Positions 33,764-42,629 are shown, counted from the stretch's first letter. The stretch is 64,000 nucleotides of DNA from Sediminibacterium goheungense (GCF_004361915.1 NZ_SNWP01000011.1:930001-994000), one strand, 5' to 3'. Notes: generated by a model not told the origin, from the letters alone. Numbers and translations: made by a program.

Positions 33764-33781
33764 ACTTACTATTTAGTAAGT
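33764..33781. promoter_or_regulatory. TetR-type operator, copy 1
   Basis: Palindrome ACTTACTATTTAGTAAGT; the symmetry extends to 33761-33784 with 11-bp arms. It lies 18 bp before the GTG start of the TetR gene. The same half-sites recur downstream of that gene (34393-34410), a strong sign of autoregulation. Confidence 0.75.
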
Positions 33782-33799
33782 ATTCCCTAATTTTAAGTT

Positions 33800-34375
33800 G
33801 TGACTGCCCGTAATACTGATACTAAAGAAGAAATTGTTCGTATTGGAACCGCCCTGATTAAAAGTCATGGTTACAATGCATTCAGTTATGCAGATATAGC
33901 CGAAAAATTACAGGTACGGAATGCTGCTATACATTATCATTTCCGTGGAAAGGAAGATTTATTGTCTGAAATTATCGACCAGTATATCGAGTCATATACT
34001 TTGCTAGACAAACAGCTGAAAGCTGCCGGAGCCTCTGCTACGGTTGTACTGGAAAAGTTTATCGAACGGTATTCCTGTCTGGTAGATGCCAACAGTATTT
34101 GTATCATTGGGTCCATCGCGTCAGATTTTAATACCCTGCCGGAATCGGTAAAAGAAAAAGTAAAACAGTTGGTTGGACTGGTATTGAAACTGGTAGAACA
34201 AACCCTTGTTGCCGGAAAAAAAACAGGCGAATTTACCTTTTCGGAAGTCCCCAAAACACAAACCCTGCTGGTGATGACCAATCTGGCAGCTGGCGTACAG
34301 TTGGCAAGAATTACCGGTAAACGTGATTATGATACAATAAAAAAAGCGATCATTCGTCAACTAAAAAAGGGATAA
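33800..34375 (+). CDS. TetR/AcrR-family transcriptional repressor
   Basis: 191 aa, GTG start at 33800. The N-terminal HTH (EEIVRIGTALIKSHGYNAFSYADIAEKLQVRNAAIHYHFRGKEDLLSE, described here by its ends) has the usual recognition helix NAAIHYHF. The C-terminal ligand domain is about 120 aa and resembles the TetR_C group with CIIGSIASDFNTLP. It is flanked by two near-identical palindromes with consensus ACTTACT-N4-AGTAAGT, so it probably represses itself and the following secreted-protein gene. Ligand unknown. Confidence 0.9.
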   Translation: MTARNTDTKEEIVRIGTALIKSHGYNAFSYADIAEKLQVRNAAIHYHFRGKEDLLSEIIDQYIESYTLLDKQLKAAGASATVVLEKFIERYSCLVDANSICIIGSIASDFNTLPESVKEKVKQLVGLVLKLVEQTLVAGKKTGEFTFSEVPKTQTLLVMTNLAAGVQLARITGKRDYDTIKKAIIRQLKKG

Positions 34376-34392
34376 ATTTTTTTACCTATAAA

Positions 34393-34410
34393 ACTTACTT
34401 ATTAGTAAGT
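34393..34410. promoter_or_regulatory. TetR-type operator, copy 2
   Basis: ACTTACTTATTAGTAAGT, sharing both 7-bp half-sites (ACTTACT, AGTAAGT) with copy 1; only the 4-nt centre differs. It lies 20 bp before the ATG at 34430. Confidence 0.75.
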
Positions 34411-34429
34411 AAAATCTAAAATCAAAACC

Positions 34430-34987
34430 ATGAAAAAAGTATTCACATTTGTCATTCTGATGATGGGGTTATCAATCCTATCCGTATCTGCACAAACAGA
34501 AGTTAAAGCTGTTATTGTTACTTCCTCCAATGAAACGCTGGAAGGAACCATTAAAGACCAGATGCAGAAAAAAGGGAATATCGTCTTTATTTCTTCAGCA
34601 GGAGCAAAAAAACTGTTTGCACCTTCAGATATCACAGGATTCACGATCAATGGCGTGAAGTATGTATCATATGCCAACGATTTTTATAAAGAAGTATCTA
34701 CAGGAAGCAAAGCCGGTTTGTTTATCCGTGTAACAGACAATAGTGGTAAAACTATTTACAATGGTGCAGAACCGGTTGTTTTGGCAACTGCAGAAGGGAA
34801 AGCCGGTGATTACTACCTGCAGATAAAGTCAGACGGTAAATTCAATCTCGTCAGTAAAAAGAATTTTACAGAAGTGATGAGTGCCTTATGTGCAGACTGT
34901 TTAGCCATTCAGTCTGGTCTGAAATCGGGTCAGTTAACCTATACACAAATAGATAAACTGGTGGAGCAATATAACAGTTGCTTATAG
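34430..34987 (+). CDS. Exported protein of unknown function under TetR control
   Basis: 185 aa with a signal peptide (KKVFTFVILMMGLSILSVSAQ). The mature part has a beta-rich opening (VKAVIVTSSNETLEGTIKDQ, NIVFISSAGAKKLFAPSDITGF) that resembles proteins modelling a stress-response surface. A C-terminal region carries two nearby cysteines in SALCADCLAIQSGL and a final C-L. I do not recognise a family. A copy of the TetR operator lies directly upstream, so expression is probably induced by the TetR ligand. A strong bidirectional terminator follows. Confidence 0.65.
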   Translation: MKKVFTFVILMMGLSILSVSAQTEVKAVIVTSSNETLEGTIKDQMQKKGNIVFISSAGAKKLFAPSDITGFTINGVKYVSYANDFYKEVSTGSKAGLFIRVTDNSGKTIYNGAEPVVLATAEGKAGDYYLQIKSDGKFNLVSKKNFTEVMSALCADCLAIQSGLKSGQLTYTQIDKLVEQYNSCL

Positions 34988-34992
34988 GTTTT

Positions 34993-35032
34993 TCTAATAA
35001 AGAAGCCCCAGTGACGGGGCTTCTTTATTAGA
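34993..35032. terminator. Bidirectional terminator, 17-bp perfect stem
   Basis: 17-bp arms 34993-35009 and 35016-35032 with a 6-nt loop and an AT-rich outer part. It serves both convergent genes. The stop codon of the leftward NIPSNAP gene (35028-35030) lies inside the stem. Confidence 0.9.
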
Positions 35033-35795
35033 ATTCAGAATAGCTGGTGGGATGTAATAAAATTATATCCAGTTTACTAACCGTATGCTGGTATTCTTCC
35101 AGACCCGATAATCTTTTCCATTCCGGGTCATCGCCAAAAGCTTTCCAGTGTTTATTACGCTCATCTATATTGTCGAAACTGGTCATATACATAAGATTCG
35201 GCATTCTGTTACCACTTAATACCTCGGCATAAAAAACAGCATTAAAAGAAAGACGTTTAAAGAGTTTGATTTCACCACCCTGGTTAAACATTTCTACTTT
35301 TTTACGGTATAATTTTTCAGTAGCGCCTTCATAACTTCTCAGCTCATATACCCTTTCCTGCACCGGACCCGATAAAACCGGTTTTTCCATCCTGGGCATA
35401 TCTGTAAAAGCGCGTAGTACGAATGTTTCAATACGATTATAAGTTGGCTGGTTGTAGGCCGCATTCAGATAGGGAGCAGCCACTTTCAGGTATTCCTCGT
35501 CTTTTTGAAGTGCATCATCCATCTGATAGAGATCATTCAGTGAAGAAAGAGGGATCAATACATACAGCTTCTTTTGTAAGGCAGTATCATTACCCACCGG
35601 CGTAAAAAATCCTACCTGTTTAATTCCTTTTTTATGCACGGCTGGTAACCATGCCTGCTGCAGGTAGGTTTCAGTTATTTTTTGCTGATTTGCTTCATTG
35701 AAATGATAAAGCTTGATGAAATAAAAATCCCTGTTGTTTTGTGCATATAGTTGTGTGGTTAACAACATTGAAAGCAGACAGATAATTTTTCTCAT
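35028..35795 (-). CDS. NIPSNAP-family exported protein
   Basis: 255 aa with a signal peptide (KIICLLSMLLTTQLYAQ). Two ferredoxin-like halves are seen: about 20-115 (FYFIKLYHFNEANQQKITETYLQQAWLPAVHKKGI) and about 145-250 (VYELRSYEGATEKLYRKKVEMFNQGGEIKLFKRL, then NLMYMTSFDNIDERNKHWKAF, DPEWKRL), the latter a clear NIPSNAP domain. The function of bacterial NIPSNAP proteins is not established. It follows the M20 peptidase gene by 10 bp and is likely in its operon. Confidence 0.85.
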   Translation of the reverse strand: MRKIICLLSMLLTTQLYAQNNRDFYFIKLYHFNEANQQKITETYLQQAWLPAVHKKGIKQVGFFTPVGNDTALQKKLYVLIPLSSLNDLYQMDDALQKDEEYLKVAAPYLNAAYNQPTYNRIETFVLRAFTDMPRMEKPVLSGPVQERVYELRSYEGATEKLYRKKVEMFNQGGEIKLFKRLSFNAVFYAEVLSGNRMPNLMYMTSFDNIDERNKHWKAFGDDPEWKRLSGLEEYQHTVSKLDIILLHPTSYSEF

Positions 35796-35805
35796 GGTAT
35801 TTGTT

Positions 35806-37104
35806 TTATTCGCTTTGTGTAAGACGATAAATCAGTATAGCGGCCCTTTGTATGAGCAGGGGGAACTGTTTAAGATTGATAGTTTCTCCCGCAGCATGTG
35901 CACCTTTTCCGGAAGCACCCAGTCCATCAATACAATCCACATATTTTGCTACATAGGAAATATCACCTGCACCCCTCGAGCCCGGATCGCCGGCATTTAC
36001 CGCACCCAAGCCAATATCCTGGGAAACTTTGTCGGTTAACAGGCGTAAGGCATCATTCCCCTTGCTGGGCTCCATGGCGGGAATACCATCTGTGAAAGAG
36101 ATTTTAGCGCTCGTACCATTCAGGTTCTGGTCCGAAACAATGGCTTGCATTTTTTGCCGGGCATTTTCTCTTTGCTTTTCTGTTAAAAAACGCAGATCAC
36201 CTTCCGCCACAACAGCGGGTGAAATAATATTGGTTTTACCCGCAACAGTGGCCCTCATTTTTTCATCATCATAAGCCATTTCAGATCCGCCAGCAATAAT
36301 ACCGGGATTAAAAGTGAGGTATTTCTCATTTCCCAGGTCTTCTCTGAATCTGTTGATAATCCGGGCTGCTTCATAAATAGCGCCATATCCAGACCCTTGC
36401 CCGAATACACCCGCCGAATGTCCAGTTTTTGCCGTTACCGTTAATTTCCAGCTGCTAAAGCCCCGACGGCCAATGGCGATGGTATTCATGCCCTGCGCAG
36501 TTTCAAATCCTAAGGCCAGATCGCATTCTTTTGCTCTTTCAATGAAGTCTTTCCTGCTGATACTGGTAGGCTTTCCTGATTCTTCTTCATCGCCCGTAAA
36601 ATAAACCGTAATGGAAGCTTCATTTAGTAAACCCATGGAATGAAGTGCCTGTAAAGCCATTACCACTATTACATCACCACCTTTCATATCATTGATGCCC
36701 TGTCCGGTAGCAGTAGAGTCATTGATACGGGTAAAGGGGCCTGCTGGCATATCAGGTTCAAAAACGGTATCCAGATGCCCGATAATAAATATTTTTTTCC
36801 CTTTGGTACCTTTTTTAACGGCTACCAGATGGCCCGCTCTTTGTAAAGAATCTGGCAATGACACCCATTCAGTTTGTAGCCCGGCTTTTTGAAGCTCCCG
36901 GGCAAATACTTCACCTACTTTTTTAACACCACTTATATTGAATGTGCCACTATTGATATTAACAGTTTCTTCCAATAGCTTTTCCGCTTCATTGCTATGC
37001 GCCTTTATCCAGGTAATGATTTTTTTTTCGGTATCTGTGAGTGATTGAGAAAAAATAGTATTGATCAGAAGCAACGCAATAACCAATGCCTGTATCTTTT
37101 TCAT
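35806..37104 (-). CDS. M20-family metallopeptidase (carboxypeptidase G2-like), exported
   Basis: 432 aa with a signal peptide (KKIQALVIALLLINTIFSQ). Di-zinc motifs: GHLDTVF (first His, catalytic Asp), GINDMKGG (bridging Asp), TGDEEESGKP (general base Glu and metal Glu), LALGFE, and GKGAHAAGE near the C-terminus for the last His. The dimerisation lid lies about residues 205-330 (GHSAGVFGQGSGYGAIYEAARI). It probably cleaves acyl-amino-acid or glutamyl peptides in the periplasm. First gene of a two-gene leftward operon with the NIPSNAP protein. Confidence 0.9.
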   Translation of the reverse strand: MKKIQALVIALLLINTIFSQSLTDTEKKIITWIKAHSNEAEKLLEETVNINSGTFNISGVKKVGEVFARELQKAGLQTEWVSLPDSLQRAGHLVAVKKGTKGKKIFIIGHLDTVFEPDMPAGPFTRINDSTATGQGINDMKGGDVIVVMALQALHSMGLLNEASITVYFTGDEEESGKPTSISRKDFIERAKECDLALGFETAQGMNTIAIGRRGFSSWKLTVTAKTGHSAGVFGQGSGYGAIYEAARIINRFREDLGNEKYLTFNPGIIAGGSEMAYDDEKMRATVAGKTNIISPAVVAEGDLRFLTEKQRENARQKMQAIVSDQNLNGTSAKISFTDGIPAMEPSKGNDALRLLTDKVSQDIGLGAVNAGDPGSRGAGDISYVAKYVDCIDGLGASGKGAHAAGETINLKQFPLLIQRAAILIYRLTQSE

Positions 37105-37471
37105 GTGTACGATTTATCGGCACTCAAGTTAAGCAAGATTTGGCTACAACGTCAATCTGTAAAGCTTATATACTAACTGCTACTGTTTATTAAGAATGCC
37201 CGTACAGGGACAATGCTACTCAAAAAATAGGAATAGCTGCATACGCAGATTAGGAATATGATGTCCTGTTTACTGTGTTTTGTCGGGTAATGAATAGATG
37301 AGTTGGAAACAATAGTGAACAGAAATGGAGAAATATGAATGTATGTTTTTTATATACAATGCTTTAACAAAACCTTAGTACACAGTTGGCATTCTTTTGG
37401 CTCTACATAAAAAACAGGATGCACAAATAGAAATGCCGATGACAGAAATGCTACGCTAAAATCAAGCACAC
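37105..37471. other. Divergent intergenic region, 367 bp
   Basis: Lies between the M20 gene and the DUF4382 lipoprotein gene, both transcribed away from it. It must hold both promoters, but I find no convincing TAnnTTTG box, no long inverted repeat, no heptad array and no coding potential. AT-rich throughout. Confidence 0.5.
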
Positions 37472-38356
37472 ATGAAAACAAAACAAGTATTCTTCGGAGC
37501 AATGATGTTCCTTGCCACAGCACTGGCCATTACATCCTGTAAAAAATCTGATTCGGCCCAGATACCTGCCGGAAAACAGAACCTGAGTTTGTACCTTACA
37601 GACGGTCCAGGTTTTTTTGACAAAGTTTTTGTTGATATCAAGGCCGTTCAGGTATTGGTAGATACTACTAAGGATACACGTAGAAATGATACCTGTAACT
37701 GGGATAGACTGGGTGCCTATATTGGATCTACGCTGGGTAATAGAAAAGACTCAGGACTGGTGTGGACCAATCTGAATATCAATGCGGGTGTATATGATAT
37801 TCTGAACCTTCGAAATGGTGTAGATACCTTACTGGCTTCAACTGAAATTCCCAAAGGAGCCATTCGTCTGATCAGAATTGAAATTGGCACCAATAATTCA
37901 GTGGTAAAAGATAGTGTAACCTATCCGTTGAGCTGGCCTGATAATAAACCTGCTTATATCCTGATTAAACTGAAAGGCCATGAAACAGAAGAGTTTCTGC
38001 CCAACAAAATCCGTCTCTGGCTAGATTTTGATGTTAGCAGGTCTGTTGTCATTGTTAATAACAATAAATTTTTCCTCAAACCAGTATTCCATTTCTTCGT
38101 CGAAAAATCTACTGCCAGCGTTTCCGGTAAAGTTAAACCACAGGATGCCAAGGCTGTACTCACACTCTTTAATGCCACTGATACAGCATATGCATTGCCT
38201 AATAAAAACGGAGAGTTTAAAATGCGTGGATTGAAAGATGGAACGTATGCTCTCTATGTAAACGGCTCAAACAATTACAAGGATACCACCATCAATAATA
38301 TCATAGTTCAGGCACCCAAGAATACCAATGTAGGTGTGATTGAACTGAAACAATAG
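37472..38356 (+). CDS. DUF4382 lipoprotein
   Basis: 294 aa. A lipoprotein signal ends in ALAITSC (lipidation C23, followed by KKSD). The DUF4382 domain (about 35-215) opens LSLYLTDGPGFFDKVFVDIKAVQV and contains GVYDILNLRNGVDTLLAS, PKGAIRLIRIEIG and IRLWLDFDVSRSVV. A C-terminal carboxypeptidase-regulatory-like beta domain follows (about 220-294: SGKVKPQDAKAVLTLFN, NGEFKMRGLKDGTYALYV). It is likely on the outer membrane; function unknown. Monocistronic with its own terminator. Confidence 0.87.
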   Translation: MKTKQVFFGAMMFLATALAITSCKKSDSAQIPAGKQNLSLYLTDGPGFFDKVFVDIKAVQVLVDTTKDTRRNDTCNWDRLGAYIGSTLGNRKDSGLVWTNLNINAGVYDILNLRNGVDTLLASTEIPKGAIRLIRIEIGTNNSVVKDSVTYPLSWPDNKPAYILIKLKGHETEEFLPNKIRLWLDFDVSRSVVIVNNNKFFLKPVFHFFVEKSTASVSGKVKPQDAKAVLTLFNATDTAYALPNKNGEFKMRGLKDGTYALYVNGSNNYKDTTINNIIVQAPKNTNVGVIELKQ

Positions 38357-38380
38357 TAGGGTTTTTCAAGAGCAAGGGTT

Positions 38381-38408
38381 AAGGAGGGGCTTTCGGGCCC
38401 CTTCTTTT
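38381..38408 (+). terminator. Intrinsic terminator of the DUF4382 gene
   Basis: AAGGAGGGGC / GCCCCTTCTT stem with one mismatch, loop about 6 nt, followed by T residues. Confidence 0.65.
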
Positions 38409-38496
38409 GTTTTATTGTATGCCCGGGCTTTATTTGTATATTACTTTGTTGTTTAAAATAAAACATCAAATTTGCAATTATAACTACCCCGACTTT

Positions 38497-39714
38497 ATGA
38501 TTAAGAACCGGAAAGCTGCAATTGGATTTATATTCATCACCTTACTAATCGATATTACCGGACTGGGACTGATTATTCCGGTTATGCCCAAATTAATAGA
38601 AGAACTGCTGCATACATCTGATGTAAGCAAAGCTTCTCAGTATGCAGGATGGCTCACATTTGCCTATGCTATTACACAATTCGTTTTCGCCCCCGTACTC
38701 GGAAACCTTAGCGACAAATATGGACGACGACCTGTTTTACTTTTTTCATTACTAGGTTTTGGTATTGATTACCTGTTCCTTTCGTTCGCACCTACGATTG
38801 GGTGGTTATTTGTAGGAAGGGTGATTGCAGGTGTTACAGGCGCCAGCTTTACCACTGCGTCAGCTTATATAGCCGATATCAGTACCAATGAAAACAGGGC
38901 ACAGAATTTCGGAATGATTGGTGCCGCTTTTGGATTAGGTTTTATACTGGGTCCATTGATTGGTGGTTTGTTGGGAGAACTGGGCCCCCGTGTGCCTTTC
39001 TTTGTGGCAGCAGGTTTGGCTTTACTCAATGCTGCATATGGTTATTTTGTATTACCTGAATCCTTAGATAAAGAACACAGAAGAGCTTTTGAATGGAGAA
39101 GAGCAAATCCTATTGGTTCATTGTTGCAGTTGCGTAAATACCCCGCAGTTTCAGGATTGATTATATCCATGATTCTGATCTACATCGCAGGACATTCGGT
39201 ACAAAGTAACTGGAGCTTTTTTAATATTGAACGATTCAACTGGAGCCCTAAAATGATCGGTATTTCATTGGGTATTGTGGGTTTGTTGGTAGGAGGAGTG
39301 CAGGGAGGTCTGGTACGTGTGGTAAATCCTAAAATCGGTAATGAAAAAAGTATATATCTCGGACTGGGATTGTATGCATTAGGCCTTTTGCTTTTCGCTT
39401 TTGCAACAGAGGGCTGGATGATGTTTGTATTTCTCATACCATACTGTCTGGGTGGTATTGCAGGACCTGCATTACAGTCAATTATATCTGGTCATGTGCC
39501 ACCTAATGAGCAGGGTGAGTTGCAGGGGGCGCTGACAAGTTTAATGAGTGCAACTTCTATTGTGGGGCCCCCTTTGATGACGAATCTTTTTGCATATTTC
39601 ACAAAAAAAGAAGCACCTGTTTATTTTCCAGGTGCCGCTTTCTTTCTGGGCGCTTTGTTAATGATAGCCAGTACTTATTATGCCTACCGGGCTTTGCGTT
39701 CCGAAAAACAATAA
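38497..39714 (+). CDS. TCR/Tet-type MFS exporter
   Basis: 405 aa from the ATG at 38497, 12 transmembrane helices. The first opens [25 protein letters not shown], the D-x-x-G-x-G-x-x-x-P-V-x-P motif of TetA-like drug:H+ antiporters. The loop 2-3 motif is [14 protein letters not shown], and helix 5 has motif C-like [13 protein letters not shown]. The intervening loop [20 protein letters not shown] is typical of the TCR/Tet group. The substrate is unknown; membership does not imply tetracycline resistance. The stop is 1 bp from the stop of the convergent RidA gene. Confidence 0.88.
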   Translation: MIKNRKAAIGFIFITLLIDITGLGLIIPVMPKLIEELLHTSDVSKASQYAGWLTFAYAITQFVFAPVLGNLSDKYGRRPVLLFSLLGFGIDYLFLSFAPTIGWLFVGRVIAGVTGASFTTASAYIADISTNENRAQNFGMIGAAFGLGFILGPLIGGLLGELGPRVPFFVAAGLALLNAAYGYFVLPESLDKEHRRAFEWRRANPIGSLLQLRKYPAVSGLIISMILIYIAGHSVQSNWSFFNIERFNWSPKMIGISLGIVGLLVGGVQGGLVRVVNPKIGNEKSIYLGLGLYALGLLLFAFATEGWMMFVFLIPYCLGGIAGPALQSIISGHVPPNEQGELQGALTSLMSATSIVGPPLMTNLFAYFTKKEAPVYFPGAAFFLGALLMIASTYYAYRALRSEKQ

Positions 39715-39715
39715 A

Positions 39716-40231
39716 TCAGTCTTCTACCTCAACCACCATTTCAATTTCAACTGCCATATTCATGGGGAGTGATGCCATGCCTACAGCACTACGGGCATGC
39801 CTGCCCTTGTCTGCGAATACGGCAACCATCAGATCAGAAAATCCGTTGATGACTTTGGGCTGATCAACAAAAATTTCGGTTCCGTTTACCATACCCAATA
39901 CCTTCACAATTCTTTTTACTTTCGATAGATCGCCGATGGCTGCTTTGAGCGTTGACAACAGACTTATGCCTGTTTGTCTGGCGGCGGCATAACCTTCTTC
40001 AATTGATAAGTCGCGACCTAGTTTGCCGGTTATATAACTGCCATCTGCTTTTGCAGGACCATGTCCGGATAGAAAAATAAGGTTGCCGGTTTTTACAAAT
40101 TTTACATAATTGGCAACCGGCGAAGAAGGTGCCGGTAATACAATGTTCAGGGCTTTTAACTTCTCTTCCGGTGTTTGGGCACTAATACTATTACTCAATA
40201 CCAATAATGCCAGTATAAAATAGGTTCTCAT
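39716..40231 (-). CDS. RidA-family protein with signal peptide
   Basis: 171 aa. An N-terminal Sec signal (RTYFILALLVLSNSISAQ) precedes a full RidA/YjgF fold of about 150 aa: NYVKFVKTGNLIFLSGHGP, GKLGRDLSIEEGYAAARQTG, LSKVKRIVKVLGMVNGT, VFADKGRHARSAVGMASLPMNMAVEIEMV. It keeps the active-site Arg in the HARSAVG segment needed for imine deamination in RidA. Classical RidA is cytosolic, so the signal peptide points to a periplasmic enzyme. It is next to the M61 peptidase gene on the same strand (29 bp), both products exported. Confidence 0.83.
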   Translation of the reverse strand: MRTYFILALLVLSNSISAQTPEEKLKALNIVLPAPSSPVANYVKFVKTGNLIFLSGHGPAKADGSYITGKLGRDLSIEEGYAAARQTGISLLSTLKAAIGDLSKVKRIVKVLGMVNGTEIFVDQPKVINGFSDLMVAVFADKGRHARSAVGMASLPMNMAVEIEMVVEVED

Positions 40232-40260
40232 GTTTAAATTTTATAACGAAAAATATTTAG

Positions 40261-42084
40261 CTACTTAACTTTTGATTTAAACCAGTTATCCCTGATCTTT
40301 TTCATCGCTTCTGTAATCGTTTGTCCGGTATTTTCAATATCATTTATACTAAGACTGCTGTTTTCTTTTAATGTAAGTACGGTTGTTTTTTCTTTACCGC
40401 GATGTTTATAAAGAACAGTAACTTTTTCACCTGGCTTTTTCTGCTGTAGGAAATTGGTAATATCAGTAGGGGACTTAACAGTGGTCTGATCAAATTGTAA
40501 TATTTCATCATTTATGTCCAGCCCTGCTTCATAAGCAGAGCTACCTTTCAGGGTATTGCTGGTTACCATTAATTTCCCTTGTTCATTGGCGCGTGTATTT
40601 AATCCGATATTCACTTTTCCTTCATTCGTTTTTTTGATATCATATCCTGCTTTTGCAAAAAGGGAAGTATAGTCAATGGCTTCATGGCCCAGGATATATT
40701 TTTTGAAAAACTGATCAGCGAAAGCTGCATCTGTAATATTTGCCAGTGTTTTCTGCATAGAAGAAAGGGTATAGGGTATTTCAGGTTTTCCATGACTGAC
40801 CCACATGGCTTTCATAAAGTCGTCCAAAGATTTATTCTTTTTTGTTTGCATTTCCAGATCAAGGGCAAGTGCAATGGCTGCACCATATGTATAGTAGGAA
40901 GTAAACATATTGTTGTAGTTGTTTTTGTCGATTGAAACAGCCGCATCTACAAAAACTGCATGATTACTGGCATCCACTGGTGAGTAGTACACAGCACCAG
41001 GGCTATTTGACTTTGTATTTACCAGACCACCGGCGGAAGCAATAAAAGATTGAGGTGTCAGTAATCCTGCACGTGCGAGTATTAGGCTTCCATAATATTG
41101 CGTAAATCCTTCTGCGAACCAGAGTTCGTGACTCATATTGCTCTTCGCAAAATTAAATGGCTCCAGTGTTTTCGGCCTTATTCTTTCAACGTTCCAGTTA
41201 TGGAAGAATTCATGAGAAGTAACACCCGTTAATGAGTTAGGGTTAAAGCTGAGACTTGGAGAGGATATCATGGTTGAGTTGCGATGTTCCATTCCATCCC
41301 CCTGCACATAAGGATTGGCACTCATAATAAAAGTATAGGTACCTGTTTCATAATTCGGAAACTCTCCGAAAACAGCGCTGGCTTCTGCTACTATTTTTTT
41401 GGTTTTCTCCATTAGTTCATCTGCCTGTTGTGCAGTTGCATCAGCTTCCAGTGCGATCCGAATAGTGAATTTTTTTCCATCAGGATTATTTACCTGCCAC
41501 TCACGGATGATGAGGTCCCCGATCTTGGTAGGGCTATCCATAAAATACTGTAAATCAGGTGCCGTAAATGTATGGGCTTGCGCTGTAGGGAATAGTTGTG
41601 TGCCTACGATGCCTTTGTTTTCTTTTGGAAGATCGAAACTGATTTCAATGGGTGCTTTATCATATCCGGTGATCCACATAAATGCAGCAGGCATATTCAG
41701 GTGAATACTTTCCGGATCGATACCAGCATAAGTGCCGTCCGCATAATTGGCAAATAGCGTATAGGTAACTGTTACAGTTCCGGTATGAGTTGGTACTTCA
41801 TAGATATCTCCATCAATTCTGTTGATGGTAATAGCATTGCCATTTTTATCGGCTGCTTTTACATCATATACGTTTTTACCAAATTCATGTGTTGCATACC
41901 TGCCCGGGGAGGATCGACTCATCCTGAAAACGGCAGGTTTGGTCTGGATACCACTGGCCGTAACACTGATAACAGCTTCATGATGAACAGCATTCGGAAA
42001 AGAAACTTTATAGGTGATTTTTTGCGCATAGGTACATATGCTCAGCAGGAATAAGCCCAGCAGCAAACCTGATCTTTGTAACAT
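40261..42084 (-). CDS. M61-family metallopeptidase (glycyl aminopeptidase-like) with PDZ domain
   Basis: 607 aa with a signal peptide (GLLLGLFLLSICTYAQ). N-terminal beta domain, then the catalytic domain with GMEHRNST (264-271) and the zinc motif HEFFHNWN (H291, E292, H295), followed by ELWFAEGFTQYYG with the third ligand Glu. A PDZ domain occupies about 480-575 (GSSAYEAGLDINDEILQFD, KPGEKVTVLY). Probably periplasmic, removing small N-terminal residues. Upstream of the exported RidA gene and likely co-transcribed. Confidence 0.92.
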   Translation of the reverse strand: MLQRSGLLLGLFLLSICTYAQKITYKVSFPNAVHHEAVISVTASGIQTKPAVFRMSRSSPGRYATHEFGKNVYDVKAADKNGNAITINRIDGDIYEVPTHTGTVTVTYTLFANYADGTYAGIDPESIHLNMPAAFMWITGYDKAPIEISFDLPKENKGIVGTQLFPTAQAHTFTAPDLQYFMDSPTKIGDLIIREWQVNNPDGKKFTIRIALEADATAQQADELMEKTKKIVAEASAVFGEFPNYETGTYTFIMSANPYVQGDGMEHRNSTMISSPSLSFNPNSLTGVTSHEFFHNWNVERIRPKTLEPFNFAKSNMSHELWFAEGFTQYYGSLILARAGLLTPQSFIASAGGLVNTKSNSPGAVYYSPVDASNHAVFVDAAVSIDKNNYNNMFTSYYTYGAAIALALDLEMQTKKNKSLDDFMKAMWVSHGKPEIPYTLSSMQKTLANITDAAFADQFFKKYILGHEAIDYTSLFAKAGYDIKKTNEGKVNIGLNTRANEQGKLMVTSNTLKGSSAYEAGLDINDEILQFDQTTVKSPTDITNFLQQKKPGEKVTVLYKHRGKEKTTVLTLKENSSLSINDIENTGQTITEAMKKIRDNWFKSKVK

Positions 42085-42196
42085 GATGAGTGGTTTAAGT
42101 GTATATGCTAAGATAAATGACTGGAGGGATTTAACAGATCATTCCCAAAAGAGAAGGATGAACGGTTTATTATACACTAAAGCTTGATTGTTAACT

Positions 42197-42225
42197 GTTT
42201 ATTCTGTTAAAAACAGTGAATAAAC
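42197..42225. other. Hairpin upstream of the csp promoter
   Basis: Arms GTTTATTC/GAATAAAC and TGTT/AACA with a 2-nt bulge and AAA loop. It ends 32 bp before the candidate -33 box of the cold-shock gene, so it is not in the mature leader; it could be a protein-binding site or a terminator for incoming transcription. Confidence 0.45.
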
Positions 42226-42256
42226 GCTAAACTGTATGCGTTAATGTCTGAATAAG

Positions 42257-42287
42257 TTGGCAGGGGACTGATTTAAGCGTATCTTTA
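42257..42287 (+). promoter_or_regulatory. Promoter of the cold-shock gene
   Basis: TTGG at 42257-42260, 19 nt, TATCTTTA at 42280-42287 (7 of 8 to TAnnTTTG). Predicted leader of only about 23 nt, much shorter than the long cold-responsive leader of E. coli cspA. Confidence 0.55.
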
Positions 42288-42316
42288 CACTCTTATTTAT
42301 AATTACAATTTTACAA

Positions 42317-42520
42317 ATGAACACACAAATTCAGGGAACTGTAAAGTTCTTCAATGAGGAAAAAGGTTTTGGTTTTATTAAGCATGAAAACTCTAGCCAG
42401 GAAACTTTCGTACACGCTAACGGTCTGATCGATCAGATTGAAGCTAACGATAAAGTGGTATTTGACGTGCAGGAAGGTCGTAAAGGCCCTAACGCCGTTA
42501 ACGTTAAGCGTATCAACTAA
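42317..42520 (+). CDS. Cold-shock domain protein (CspA family)
   Basis: 67 aa, a single five-stranded OB fold. RNP1 is GFGFIKHE and RNP2 is ETFVHANGL; the opening QGTVKFFNEEKGFGF is canonical. It binds single-stranded nucleic acid as an RNA chaperone. The terminal VKRIN is as in Bacteroidota members of 63-70 aa. Its own promoter and a strong terminator mark it as monocistronic. Confidence 0.96.
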   Translation: MNTQIQGTVKFFNEEKGFGFIKHENSSQETFVHANGLIDQIEANDKVVFDVQEGRKGPNAVNVKRIN

Positions 42521-42545
42521 TCAGTCATACATCTTAACTTTAAGG

Positions 42546-42577
42546 ACCATCCCGATTCTATCGGGATGGTTTTTTTA
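42546..42577 (+). terminator. Intrinsic terminator of the cold-shock gene
   Basis: 11-bp perfect stem ACCATCCCGAT / ATCGGGATGGT, 3-nt loop, seven T. Confidence 0.92.
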
Positions 42578-42621
42578 TGTCCCGATCCTGCCGGATTTGT
42601 CGTTCAGGCTATTGTAAGGGT

Positions 42622-42629
42622 TATATTTG
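42622..42629 (+). promoter_or_regulatory. -7 promoter box of the purine nucleoside phosphorylase gene
   Basis: TATATTTG, a perfect TAnnTTTG match, 19 bp before the ATG at 42649. A TTTG at 42594-42597 is a possible -33 element, though the 24-nt spacing is longer than usual. Confidence 0.5.
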
